Of a stretch of 64,000 nucleotides of DNA, positions 11,542 through 23,674 are shown in pieces. The stretch spans positions 1 to 64,000 of the forward strand of contig JAJTTP010000013.1 in the NCBI GenBank assembly GCA_023313575.1, written 5' to 3'. The DNA is from Eutypella sp. D-1. Taxonomy: Eukaryota; Ascomycota; Sordariomycetes; Xylariales; Diatrypaceae. The position numbers and the translations under genes are program-made. How positions within the stretch are numbered: the first letter of the stretch is position 1; each line of letters opens with the position of its first letter. The notes beneath the pieces were generated by a model, which saw nothing but the letters and a program-made list of their open reading frames with translations, was not told the origin of the DNA and searched no databases.

Positions 11542-11760
11542 GTTTGCAACACCAGACTTCATTCTTTGACTTAAATCTACATGCTCATTCTCTGTCGCCC
11601 TTTTCCCTTTTCACCCTCGTAATCAGTCACCCTCACGTCAAGGAATAATGCTGCGACCACCTCCCGTCCCTAATCAAGACACTTGACTACTTACCTAAGC
11701 CAGCGAAGGCGATCGTACCATCGTCATAGGAGCGAAAACACGACCACAACCCTTCGCATA

Positions 11761-12876
11761 ATGGCTGTGGATATGTCAGCTCTGTCGCGAATGCAGATAG
11801 AGGAATTCTTTAAGAAAAATGCGCCTGTCACGCAGAAGCAGTGCAACGACAAAGCTGAAAACTTGACAGGCAAGTCGGTCACTCCAACAGCTTGCCAAGG
11901 CGGAACCAGCTACACCGTCGACGCCGGGCAAGTTGTCATTCAGTTCCGCGGTCCAGGCTCCTTGCTGGAGATGTCCTTGATGGATAGCATCGAACAGGCC
12001 TACCAAGACTTCGCACCACGCCACAAAGACTTTGGTTCGTTTCATAACCTCAACATCTACACGATGAATAATTTCGGCGGTATTTCCATGTATCTCGCCC
12101 GAGCTTACTTGCAAGAGAACAACTACAAGCTCCTGCGAAACACCATCGACAGCTACGCAAGGTTCGTCACCATCACCACGCCGGCCCCTTCTATTTCTTT
12201 CCCCTATCTGTTCCCCCGGGAATCCCCCCAACCCCTCCCCCTCTTTCTCCGACTCTGACCTCCTAACGCAGGCAAGCGAACCCACAGCTGACCCAAGTGG
12301 GATAGATTCTTCGCGTCGGCATATCATAACACGCCTAGGTCGATGAGCAGACCAAATCGCGGGCAGCTTCTTCAACACTACTCGTTTCAACTCCACCGAC
12401 TGCGTAAGGGGCTTCCAGATCGCTTTCACACAACGCTAGACACTCTGATCCCCCAACTTCCGAGTATTTGTGATCAAAACTGGCCCTTGGTGCCCAACCA
12501 CACCGACCTCCTTGAGAACAATATTCACGTGGATGACACAGGCGCCATCGTGGGTATCTGCGACTGGAGGGACGCCGAGGTCGGTCCCTTTGGCATGTCG
12601 CTGGGGGGGCTCGAGATTATGCTTGGGGTCAGGACGATGAACGAGCACGGTTGGAGTTACTTTCCCAGTCATGGCGAGCTCCGAGAACAGTTCTGGACCG
12701 TATTCTACCATTGTTTGGGGACCATTTCTGAAGCGCAGAAGCAGTCCATCGAGGTTGCCAGGCTTACTGGCCTCTTTCTGGCCAATGGATTCATGCAGGA
12801 CGAACATGGGGATATGCATCCGGCCACCGAAGAGAGCTTAGACTTACGGTACCTCGGTGCCGTTGTTCTTACCTAA
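11761..12876 (+). CDS. Aminoglycoside-phosphotransferase-like (APH/kinase-like) protein
   Basis: Two exons, 11761-12161 and 12306-12876, give 323 residues. The donor GTTCGT is unusual. The acceptor at GGATAG was chosen because it restores YARFFASAYHNTP in frame. The C-lobe has the APH catalytic pattern NHTDLLENNIHV (H-x-D....N) and then GICDWRDAEVGPFG, the metal-binding DW/GP motif of PF01636. The N-lobe is short and diverged, with no obvious glycine-rich loop. Fungal members are abundant and mostly of unknown substrate; small-molecule kinase activity is only the default assumption. A hAT MITE occupies the region just upstream and could have displaced promoter elements. Confidence 0.82.
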
Positions 12877-12924
12877 TGTCTTGAATTTTAATATCGCAGT
12901 TCGGGACGTTGTTGATGCCAAAAA

Positions 12925-12992
12925 TGTCCCAACCAATACATATACCGTTATTGCAATAGCGCAATTAACGGCGTCGTTTTTTTGGCGCGACA
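12925..12992 (+). repeat. Miniature TIR element, copy 1 (68 bp)
   Basis: The segment starts TGTCCCAACCAAT and ends GGCGCGACA. Most of it is repeated almost letter for letter at 45636-45700. The shared core has the self-complementary arms CCGTTATTGC / GCGCAATTAACGG, so the whole unit can fold as a hairpin. Flanks AAAAA and AAGAA are a possible 5-bp target duplication with one change. It lies 48 bp beyond the stop of the phosphotransferase gene. Confidence 0.65.
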
Positions 12993-14279
12993 AAGAATAC
13001 TGCCAGGATTTTCCAAGCAATAGAACCCAAGCCCTTCTCCCTCCCTCCCTCTCTCTCTGTGTATGTGTGTATGTAGGTAAAACGCCCACCTATAAACTCT
13101 TCCAAACCCCGCGCAATTCCGGACGTAGAGGACCCGTCCTCGAGCGGTGTAGGTGTTCCATAGTCCCAAGGTAGGTGGGAGAGGCTATACTAGAACTCTC
13201 TGAGGACCTTCAGAAAGTGCTTGATGGCTATTCGGTTTCCCGTTTCTGCATGACGAAGCGGATGACCGACCTTTCTTCAGAAGACGGAATCCAGGCGGAG
13301 GGCGGCCTCCTGCAAGATCCAGAGAGAGCTGGTCCAAAGCATGGACTTCGCCAAGTCAGCGACTATCTGGAGCTTCCGGTGGACATCAGCCACACCGTCC
13401 AGCGGAAACAGGTTCGACCGGACCATCCACGTTGTGATCGGGACAGCGGAACAAAGATCCGACATAAGTTACTCGCCCTCAGAACATAACTTCACGACAG
13501 CGCGGGATTGTGAACGGAAAGGCCCACTCTGCTTCCCGACCTCGACCTACACCACGGAGTCATCGTCATCCTAGGGGGTGCATAAAACATCCAGCCGTAC
13601 GTGCAAGCCTTGAGACATGTTGTAGACGGCTTGGTAGCATATATAAGCCACCTAGTAAAATACTGCGGAGGTTGGTAAAAAAAGGCTTATCCGCCCCGTA
13701 TAATCTCTTAGTTCTCTCTTTTCTCTTTAAATATAACCAATTCCACAGCACCTTACCTGCAGTTCGCAGTGGCTCGGCCTATCATACTGGTTGCCGATTG
13801 GGTCACCAACCTTGTTTGCGCCACCGATATGTCTCTTCTCGCCTGGCCAATTACAATGTCTGGTTCTATCTGATCTGATGATAATGTGGTATCCCTAAAG
13901 ACAGTGGCACACCATCTCTACCGAATAGCAAATAGGAACGAAGGCCTACATTAATGAGATATTCCTAAGTAGTTGTCCGCCGATCCCGCTTACGAGGCCT
14001 AATCAACCCTAAGGATGCATGATGCCTAGCTCACTATTAAGCTGTACTCACCGACCCGCAAGGCTGAATCTGCCTTGAGATCCATGATTCCGGTTTCCCA
14101 CATATATTCTGTATTCTACCTTTCTACCCACCCTTGCACCATTAGCTTGATACCCTAGTGAGCACATCTTTCTGTTCTGTACCCTAACAGGTTTATATAA
14201 CTTCTGTCATAATATTATGATACGATTAACATATGAATAGTGGACACCAGGGGCGTATTATCAACAGTCGATCGTCAAG
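12993..14279. other. Intergenic spacer with weak coding-like remnants
   Basis: About 1.3 kb. Overlapping open frames of 60-104 codons on both strands lie between 13175 and 13580. None is recognisable and none connects into a larger product. A CT-rich run (about 13039-13062) and GTATGTGTGTATG precede them. I see no RNA gene. Confidence 0.45.
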
Positions 14280-16536
14280 ATGAGTTGGCCTGCAGAATTT
14301 GAGGCCTGCTTTGTCAAAAACCGAACTCAAAAATACAACGCAGATATTGAAGGCCCTGGTGTTCGTATTAGTTCGCTTTGTTGACATTTAGCATTTGACT
14401 TGTATTAACGTCGTCAGGTTGTTTACAGTTTCCTTGTTAGTGGTTGGCTTACAGTCAGCATCGTTTTGTGCAACTATCTCTTCGTCTTCGACCCTCGACT
14501 TCGCCCTTTCCGCCGTTCTACCTGTGCCCCCCATTCTTCACCACAAGAGAATGGCGAAGATTTGTCATGGGTGCCGAATCCACTAGACATATTCATCGGC
14601 GATTTATCTTCCAAGGCTGTCCGTCCCATAAAATCCACCCTCTCTTCCCGACCGGTAAAGTTTATTCTCGCATTCCCTCCAGTGAAGATTGTGTATGACT
14701 GGTTCGGAAATATCTCGACAAGGAAAAAGGCCGGACATGCATTTGTACAGGTAGGCTTAGCTACTATTTTACCGTTATTGTTATGTGGGCTCGCTTACAC
14801 AGACACGGTAATAAATTATCAATAGTGTGTGATGAGTCTTTGCGATATCCAACTTCTCACCGGAATCTCCATGCTGCTCAGCGGGTTTGTATCGTTGTAC
14901 GATTTCGAATACATGGATCTCTCTAGTTGGTTAATGATAACACAACTTGGCTGGTTCTCGAATCTCACACATCAATGCGGCCTGGTATTTCTGCGCAGCT
15001 ATCTTTATGAGAATCCTCGGGAAAGAATGTGGAGACTTACATTGATGTCGGTGCTATTCGTGGCTCTTGTGTCAGCCATGACACCTACTATCGGCGCAGT
15101 TGTTTATGATCCATTCTTTGGGGCCCAATCGACAACCCCAGCTATAGTAAGTACCCAATCATCATATTCCTTATTAGCTCTCCCACCCACACCCTAGAGC
15201 AATGTCAGTTGTGTTAAGTCATTCAGCGACAAGGAATGACGCTTAATTATATCATTATCATCCTTGACTCGGATTGACTAGATCTAATATGATACCCACT
15301 AATGTAATCAGTGCTTCTATCGTTTTGATGTCGCTCAAGCTCTTTATACCGATGGTAACATCAACCGAGGCTCCATCACTGGTTGTCCGTCGTTTCAAAT
15401 CTGCACAGTCACCATTGTTATACTTGTTCTATCCTTCGCCACCAGAATGATAAAGCTCTTCGAAAGATCCTCACGTTTTATTAGAACTAGAATGAGAGCA
15501 CCAGTGGGGCGTATACTCCGCAAGATCCTTCGCCGCTATATCATAACGAGCCTTAGTGAACAGGAGCCTAGGCCCAGACTAAGAACCCGAACTTTCTGGC
15601 TGGAGAATCCATTGCTAGCGATTTACATATATTTGCGCATAGCTGCAGATATTACCAGTTCGGTCTTCTCAGACGTAAGTGTTGCCAGTGATATTGAGCT
15701 GTTTGGTGAGGGTACCTGATCAGGCATAGGTTGTATGGCTGCTTCTCTCCGCCATTTTTGGAACCAAACAGCTCCTCTTTCAGAGACGCTCCCTCGAACG
15801 TCTTGGAAAACTCCAAATACAGTCTGAGGAAAGTTTGAGCTCCCAGCTTGGGAACTCCAGATTCGATTTTGGTCAAATACTGCCTCTAGTGTTGCTAGGA
15901 GGTGTGGTTATTTCCACGAGGCAAGCGTTCCAATTTGGAAGGCTAAGCGCTCCCTTCACCACTACCGACAATAATATTCCGCTCACAGATACCGCCAAAA
16001 ATTCAAGACAATCTTCTCTAGCTTCTACACTAGTTCCAGCTTCTGAGACAACATCACGGCTTGACCGCTTGCTCTGTCGAGACGTCTACGTAGACAATGT
16101 ATGGCTTTTACCGACCTTGCTCAACGTTGGGGCTGGTATCTTTCTCTTCTTCCAGTCAATCGCTTCGAGTGGTGGGGAAACCGCCGTCAGCCTCATTAGA
16201 TCTCTTTTTTACGCTTTCGCTGTTATTTCCATGGCTTGTGGTGCAATTATAGTGATTGGACTTGCGGTCGCTGATCTTCCTTGGGGACGTTGTCTGGTAT
16301 GGATTACCGCCGTCCAGCCCCTGGCAGCAATTATCTTCCTTATCTTCCAAGTCATGAAGCACAGGGTTTCTTTCGGCAACATGGATCAGTTTCTAATCAT
16401 GATATACGGCTTTCTTGGTTTCTGTGTCTTTCTGGCTCTGCAATATGCAATTATCTGCATATGTATCTGTCGCTGCCTAAGATGGCCACGTCGAACGCTT
16501 CTTACAGCTACTGGTGCACAGGATCCTCAGGTCTGA
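14280..16536 (+). CDS. Multi-pass membrane protein of an orphan fungal family
   Basis: Five exons, all joined in phase 0, give 634 residues: 14280-14360, 14418-14750, 14826-15146, 15312-15674 and 15730-16536. The first intron uses the donor GTTCGT. Several hydrophobic helices are evident, for example SGWLTVSIVLCNYLF, LLTGISMLLSGF, CTVTIVILVLSF and AVISMACGAIIVIGLAV. The block CDIQLLTGISML...LGWFSNLTHQ marks a family common in Sordariomycete genomes, often with many diverged paralogues. I know no function for it. No enzymatic motif is seen. It is convergent with a second orphan family (16792-18813), whose stop is 255 bp away. Confidence 0.8.
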
Positions 16537-16791
16537 GCATGTCAATTGCTTGTGTACAGCCTGGAGACTCGTCAACAATGCTATAGTTTTAACCGAGCGT
16601 CTAGTATCAATCGCCTCTTCAATCAAATTTAATTCTTTACTCCATGATTAAGCTCGCAGGTGTAAACCGCCTAGTATCTAGGACTTAGCAAACCTTTCTA
16701 GAGTCCTACTTCTGTATTGTCAGAGGGGTAGCAGGCAAGTCATTTAACAAGTGAGTGGTGGCCTAGGATTCGTGCTGGTATAGCGTAAACG

Positions 16792-18813
16792 TCATGTAGA
16801 ACGCAAAATTATTCCGCCACAAAATGCCATGAACGTTAGCAGAAAAGCCCCTAATCCAAACCCGCCCTGTATGTCGTCTTTTGCAATCGTCCAGGCAAGT
16901 GCAACGAGAAAGCATATGAGGAAACCACCACATCCGCAGATAAAGAATAGGAAAGTGTTGAGTCCCTCCACGAACTGTATACCCCATCCGATGGCGCTGC
17001 CCTTCCATTGACAAGGTATAAGCTTCTTGCGGAGCTTCTTCGGGATCCTCCTATATAAGTCAGGTAAGACACTAGAGTGCTGTGGATTCTCGAAGAAATG
17101 CACGAGAATATTAGAGCCGATCGGCGGCATCAGCTCAGGGGGGGTCGGGTCGTAGATGTAATCATCTCTGGTAGTTTCCGGCGGGACGGAAGGTTGAGAC
17201 CGCACGCCAGAGATCCCGTCTCGGTACATTTCAAACTGGATTTCGATCACGTCAGTACCTCCCGCGTATTCGTGACTCATCGTCGGGGCTGCCTACTTGC
17301 ACGAAATGGATAGCCTTTATTCGGAAGAACCAGGATAGTGGACGGCGCATCTTCTGACTACCATGGTACAGAAGTCTTAATAGCGAAAAGAAGTCCTGGT
17401 CGGAGTTTATGGTACAAACCTCTGCTTGGTAGACCTTCGAAACCCAGCGCCCAAAAGGCGCACATGCCAATAGGTAGTTGTGTGTTCTATCCATCCCTCC
17501 AGGAGGAGGAGCCTGCGGCCGGCATGTCCCAGGTACACCCGAGTCATGGTGTTGCCAATGTGATGGGAGACGCATGTCAAAATGTTTGTTTGCCTTTGCG
17601 CGGCTATTGTTGGTCCATGATGACGGCTCTTGAGAAGTATTAGGCAGTTCTGTGTCGCCTGAAACGACTGAACGGATTCCATAAGATGACAATACACCTT
17701 TTAGCCTTTCTATAGCACCCGGCTGGATCTCTAGGTAATCATCATACAACTTCCAACCGCAGTTCTATGTTCTCTTGTTAGTTAAGAACAAGCTCACCCC
17801 AAAGCGAGATATGCCTAGGTGTTATCCTCGATTGAACTTACGCATGTCCAGTGCAGCCTTTTGACTTGGGGTTGTGGTTGAGTCTCGTATAAGCGCAATG
17901 CTAGATTATGCGCTGTTTTGATACCAAAGTCGAGGGCTCTGATTGAAACCGGAAGAGAAATATTTTCCTCAGATTTTGCCTGCACGAGCTTCTTGAACTG
18001 ATCGAACGGTTCGGTTTCGAATAAGAACTCTGCTACCTTGGCAATCCTATCGGCTGGTACAGGTTTGTCCTTTGCATTGGCGCCACCTTTTCCTCCTGGC
18101 TTTTTGTTATATCTTCTTCTGGTAGATGATAAAGCTTTGGCACCGGGATCCCGGATGTGCAATCCCTGTAGCCAGTAGTGGGCACATATTTCCTCCACTA
18201 GGCATCTTCTCTCTCGTTGTAGGCAGGCTACTGTGCTGAGACGTAACGACGCGAGTTCAGCACCACGATCGATTCTTTTCTCCGCCAGGGCTCGCAGATC
18301 AGAGCTGTAACGTAAGATGAGACACGATATGCCGAAGGTCCTTTGCTCAGCGGAACGGTATTTACGAATTACTTGAGGTAGGAGAAACTGTAAACGGTTG
18401 TCGTTAAGCAAGTGGGCCTTCACAACCTCTAAGGTCTCCGAAGATTCAATAGTGTCCGGACACTTGATGTTTGATCCTACTCCATTCTGAGATGTTGTCG
18501 ACTCGGAGGCGGAAGATATATCCTCATCCGGTTCCGGTACGACACCCACTTGCATAGGTGTCGAGGACCGTAGATGTCCTTCGTCCAAATCGCTCGTTTT
18601 CGATTCTGACCCAGGTGCTAAAGGCTGGTGGTTTCTGGTATCCCAATGAGTATTTGCCTCCGGATGTTCGAGGCAATGACTTGAGCATGTCGTTGGTAGG
18701 TGTTCTGTTTTGTGATCTACACCATCACAATTATTATGAACCTTACCCGAGCAGTGGCAAGGTACTGTTTCCGAACATCCACAGGCATAATTGAGAATGT
18801 ATAGTACACACAT
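16792..18813 (-). CDS. Orphan fungal protein with Cys-rich N-terminus and two C-terminal membrane helices
   Basis: Three minus-strand exons in phase 0, 18813-17842, 17764-17297 and 17235-16792, give 627 residues. The last intron is 61 bp with a CTGAC branch site and skips an alternative downstream ATG. The N-terminus is rich in Cys and His (YACGCSE, PCHCSG, TCSSHC), perhaps metal-binding. A basic region, KKPGGKGG, lies mid-protein. Near the C-terminus GWGIQFVEG (about 563) precedes two membrane helices with the conserved KDDIQG..FGLGAF block between them. The GWGI-x-x-EG plus two-helix end is a recurrent signature of unannotated Sordariomycete proteins. Function unknown. Confidence 0.75.
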
Positions 18814-19923
18814 GGCGGCGTCTGTATAGAAATAATAGAGACGAATTGTAAAGAATAGGAAGTGAAGACACGACGTATCATACGGTTAAGTGGGATTAGT
18901 TATATGTCATGGCAATTCTTACTTTCTTTTTAGGGGGTCGGTGGGGAAATAGCTATGCAGCGCTGCAGCGTAGCATTGCATTTCATTCAACCGGGGCGTC
19001 AGTGAGCTGCGCCACTGTTTGGTATCTGTAACTCAATGCATCAGCAGATTTTGGAGGACTCTGACGACCAATAATGTCTTACTATCGTAACGGGCATCAC
19101 AACACCGATCCGGCGAGGTAGTGAATAATAGTGGGATCATTACAGGGGTCTGAGCACTTTTTATATCAGAAGATGTGTCGACGGAGCATATTCTGCCTTG
19201 CTCAAAGCCACTCGACAGCTTTCATTATCTTCATCATCTTATGGCTGAGCCTAAATGGGCTTGACCGATAATATAAACCGTATTTGCCGGCTTCCATCGG
19301 CCAGCAAGCATTGGATCACGTTCCTATCGGAATCCTTCAACAGTGCACTCAGCACTGCCATAGTTTCATATACCGACCATTTTCCCGTTTTGAAACAAAT
19401 ATGTAGTGCATCAGCGTAACATTTTATATATTAACTAACCACTCACTTCTCAAAAGTCTCCTAATCAATGAAGACTGATAGCTTAATCGAGGTGCTTCAT
19501 GTGTCCTATGAGGTGCAGCAGTTCAACCCTTTGTGGTGCCTCACATTCAATGGTGGATGCCCTACCAACACTAAAAGCCCTGCCACCCTATACCGCTTTT
19601 GGCAAGGCCACCATAACCACCACAACACCATAAAAGCATGCAACGGTGCCACACTACAGATAGACCTAGTCTTTCCCTTTAATATACCATGATCCCTACA
19701 AATATTGTGTGCTTACTATTATAACGTGACCACTCGATATGTTGGGATCCTACCAATAAGCACGCACACCTTGGCCTGGTACCCGACTGCTTTGAATGAT
19801 ATAAAAAACCGGCACTTAGTCCATAGTTTCTTGCATACACGACTTGATAATCTAGACCTATGACGTGCAGATACTTTTCTAATGTATAACGACTACCAAC
19901 ACTAAAGCTCCGAAGACAAGCAC
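18814..19923. other. Intergenic spacer
   Basis: About 1.1 kb. A 74-codon frame at 19468-19692 is unlike known proteins. Nothing else is seen. Confidence 0.45.
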
Positions 19924-21987
19924 CTAGCTCATCATTGGGCTTGCCGCCGCATTGGCATTCGGATACCCACCGCCCCCAGACGATGCATCGAAGGTCGCTG
20001 GCCCGGTACCGTTACCGAGGTCCGCGGCGTTAGGTTGAGTATAATTGCTTTCTCCGGGGATGGTGAATGCCTGAGTACTGTTGAGCGACGGGACGCGGCC
20101 AAGCAGGACTTCAAGCTGGCGAAAAGCGGCGCTAGGAGTATACTGTGGCACCATGTGGCCAGCCATATTGATTGAGACATAGGTTAGTCCACGTTCCTCG
20201 TGCGCGGTTCCCAGCACACCTGCAGCGGCAATAGTTCCAAGCGCGGTCTGGTCTTTGGTGTTCTGGATCTCGTCGGCAGTGCTGAGAGTGTGGAAAGGTA
20301 CGAAGAAGGGCTCAACTGGGCGGGATTGGAAGCCGAGCTTCCCGCCCCACGTCATGTTTTGAATACTAAGCAGAGTGCCGTTCGGCAGCAGGATCATATC
20401 GAGGGAACCGTGACCTATGATGACGTTTTGCGTGGCATCAATGACGTGGGGCAGGACGCGCCATGTGGACGGATCAGAGGTGTCGTTTCCACCGACGAAT
20501 ACATCCTTGGATGCACATTCCTCCCATGTAGTATTCTCTGAGGCGTGGATGGCACGTTTAACCTCCGGTCGGTCGAAATACAACTGCGCGCCCTCAGGGA
20601 GGTAGTTCAAGGACCCAGGGAATCCCAACACGTCCCATAACAGAGGGCAAGTCGTGGCGACCTGGTACACATCGAAACACGGGTTGATGGACAGCGTCTC
20701 GTTGAAAACGGCGTTCCATAAACCTGAACACTCATCACTGACGGTCGATGAGTAGTTAGTGGGCTGTGGGCCCGATGGAGGGTACTGTAGGTACTTCGCG
20801 TTGTAGTCGGCGAAGCCGCAAGACTCGTGCTGTTCATGAATATATGCGGAGAAAGAGTCGTTGAATGTCTACTTAACATCAGCATGGTTCCTCTGAATTT
20901 TATCATATAGTGTGGGGAGACTCGAGCTAGACTAGGAAACTCAGCCGGGTACGATATTCCATATTACACACTGTGGCAGTGTCAGTATCATCATGGTATC
21001 CAAAGAGCACAGAGGACAGTCATCTATACGCACCCATAAGATTACTGTGGTAATCCACAAATGGAACAGTCGTTGTTGACGTCTGCACGATGTCGTCACC
21101 CAGTACCGGGTCGTATATCATTAGACCAGAGAGGTTGTAGTAGGACTTGTCGTCCTGATCTAGCATGGCGCTGGCAATGTATGGACAATAGAGCCCGGCG
21201 TACGACTCGCCCGCGATGTAGACAGTGTACCCCTGCATTGAAAAGGTATCGATGAAGTTCTTCCAGAAGCCGAGCATCTGTTTCGCGACATCCTCTTCGC
21301 TAGTTGCAGTGACGGTTCCTCGTGAAAAGCCAGTCCCAATGGGCTGCTCTACCCAGACGACGTTGGTGAGCCTGTTCCAGGCCCACGGATTGGGTACAGG
21401 CTTGTAGGTTCCGTACTGCCAGACGAATGGGCCATTCTCCTGTAAGAGGCCTTCGAAAGAAGAGCAGCCGGGCTTGTATTCATGTCAGTGCGTTCTCGCT
21501 TTCAGGAAGCCACTACCAACCGGAGATGAAATCCAGCTAGCTGCAATAACTCGGGAACTCTGGATGGGATTAACCTACACCGCCATTAAGCCATAAGAGA
21601 ATCTCCTTCTCCTTGGTGTCGCTGCTGGAGGGGAAGAACCAGAAGAAGAGTTCATTTTCGTCTTCCGGGTCATCGCTGATAGGTAGGTATCCCGCGTAGG
21701 ACTCGCCGACGTCAAAGTCCACGTCAGGGATGCCAGTGCCATTTACAGCAAATTCTTAGATCATACAGTTAGCTCCCGCGACGCGATAGAAAGAGATGTG
21801 CAGGGTACGCACTCGTTGTATTGTCGCTGGCGAACTTGGGCTCGGGGACTTTTCGGGTCTCGAGGTAGCTGCGAGCGGATCTGGAAACCATGCGATCCTT
21901 GGTCTTCCTGCCGACGTGCTGCCAACTACGCGCATCTGCGTATATGGCTGCGGAAAGAATCCCATAAAGAATCGTGTGCGCCCGCAT
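19924..21987 (-). CDS. Secreted serine carboxypeptidase (peptidase S10) with apparent premature stop
   Basis: Minus-strand exons 21987-21813, 21754-21579, 21472-21030 and about 20926-19924 make roughly 598 codons. A signal peptide opens the protein ([12 protein letters not shown]). Catalytic residues are in place: Ser in GESYAG, Asp in LDMILLPNG, His in [18 protein letters not shown] forms the oxyanion region. Inside the last exon the frame reads ...HADVK, stop, TFNDSFSAY...: a TAG at 20869-20871 interrupts clear family-like sequence on both sides. I found no intron phase that removes it. CAG to TAG is a C-to-T change in a CpA context, typical of RIP. The protein would be cut before the catalytic Asp and His. 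The exon 3/4 junction is less certain (donor GTATAG). Confidence 0.8.
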
Positions 21988-22120
21988 TATCAGAATAGGC
22001 TACCTGTTGCGGTGGTTGAACCAATCGACTTAGGTGTAGGTCGAATCAAGCTTTTGGGTGGGGGAGTGCCTAAGAAACGCCGAGAACTCTAGGCGGAAGG
22101 TTGGAGTGGGCTGCTTCAAG

Positions 22121-22130
22121 CTATATATAG
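22121..22130 (-). promoter_or_regulatory. TATA-box candidate of the carboxypeptidase gene
   Basis: CTATATATAG lies about 135 bp upstream of the minus-strand ATG at 21987. It is a plausible core promoter by position only. Confidence 0.3.
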
Positions 22131-22912
22131 GTTACGGGATCGCGCAACAACCGCTAGATCCAGACTACATGCTGGCAAACCTGGCCTCGGTATCCGAGAT
22201 GTAACAATGCATATGCTCCAGCGGATACAGCCGTGTAATGCTAATTGATAATGACAGCGAAAGTAACATGGCATGGCTATCACCCTATCAGGCTTGTAAA
22301 GATACTGAGACCCGCGAAGCCGGCTAAGTACGCCCTAGTTGGAAGATTAGGGGGATCTTGTTGGCAAACAAGGGATAAATACGACGATGTATGATAAGCA
22401 AACCAGGCTATCACTGCTTATCTCCCGTTTCCACCAATTAGCCAGTAGCTAGCCCCTGGCTAGTCCAGCCATCACCTCTTCTAAGTGCAGTGATCGTCCA
22501 AGCATCCCAGCATCGTACATAGGAACGCGGGGGAGACCTAGACCGAACCTTTCAAGGGCCGGAGTACTCGGTAGACAGTCAGGTTGGCGTACTTTTGGAA
22601 AACAGGATATCTACCTAGCCTACTCGCTGTGGTATTTTCCAGACGGCAAAGATGACACCCTACCTTCTGTGACCACGATTGCGATGACCAGACTTATCTA
22701 GCTATCCTGTTAAACCAGGGTACAGCTGAATTCTAACCATGGTGGATTGCACGGCGTGCCTTGACTCCACTAAAGGCACACTGGAGCCGGGCTGGATCAA
22801 AAAGATGGCAGCTGTGATTTGATGGTTTGGGGAGCGCATTGCATCCATATGAGTCCGGGCCGTTCAAAAGGTTATCGCAATGATAAAGTGGACGAAGAGG
22901 AGGATCATGATG

Positions 22913-23010
22913 TCAAGAGCAATCGGGATAATCAGCTTTAAGCCTGGCAATCCATCGTTACTATTCCCTCAACAACGACCAGCACTCCTGCGTATCCCGA
23001 TTGCTCTGAC
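22913..23010. repeat. 98-bp inverted-repeat unit
   Basis: The left arm at 22916-22930 (AGAGCAATCGGGATA) is perfectly complementary to the right arm at 22993-23007. Allowing one inserted A, pairing extends outward to GTC/GAC. The loop is 62 bp. It could be a very small foldback transposon or a hairpin transcript; no target duplication is visible. Confidence 0.55.
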
Positions 23011-23674
23011 CCGCCCGGTCCAGCACCGAAGCGTCAGTTAGTGGTAGAGTCTGGGTGAATACCGCTTCATCAGTTCCATGATATCCACTTTCGCAGTGTT
23101 CGTGCACAGTATAGAACTGCGATTGGTTGGATTTCAGATCTTACATCGCCGTCTACTGTATGTAAACGACTGTCTGCATCTCAGTAAGTTCAGTGACGTG
23201 AGTCAAGATGGCGAAGATGGAAGAAGCTAAATACAGGGCTATCTGTTTTAATGGCTACATAATAGTGATGATAATGGGCCATTAGTGGAGCATCGGCCCT
23301 GACAGCCCCGGAACGGCCGATGTTCCGACCGTTAGAATGAAAAGGGCTGGGCGTTCTATTTCTCCCAAGAGGCCGCTGACGCTGTTCTCGCTTAGAAGAA
23401 GAACAAAACTAACAAACCACTACAAGCCGTTTGCAATTCCGGGTAAATTGGAAGTGAGGGTAAATGACTTACCTTGTAGTCCATGCACTGAGGGACTGAT
23501 TGCTAAATGCACTAGTCACCCGGTCTGCCGGAGCAAACACTACTATGCCTCTCCGCACGCGATGCACTTGTGGTAATTTTGAATATGCTTATGTATTTAT
23601 ACAAGCTAGGTAAATATATACATCGAATGGTTCCTTTATACGCTGTTCCTTGTCTAAGGTAGGAACACGGCGGC

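Larger units (their letters stand above)
21988..23674. other. Intergenic spacer
   Basis: About 1.7 kb. It contains a TATATATA motif (22122-22129) about 135 bp upstream of the carboxypeptidase start and a long inverted repeat (22913-23010, listed separately). No gene is recognised. Confidence 0.5.

Noticed and set aside
11776..12429. 217-codon minus-strand frame
   Set aside because: Antisense to the phosphotransferase gene, which has clear APH motifs.
13175..13489. 104-codon frame and overlapping minus-strand frame
   Set aside because: Looks faintly protein-like in places but shifts between frames and matches nothing I can name.
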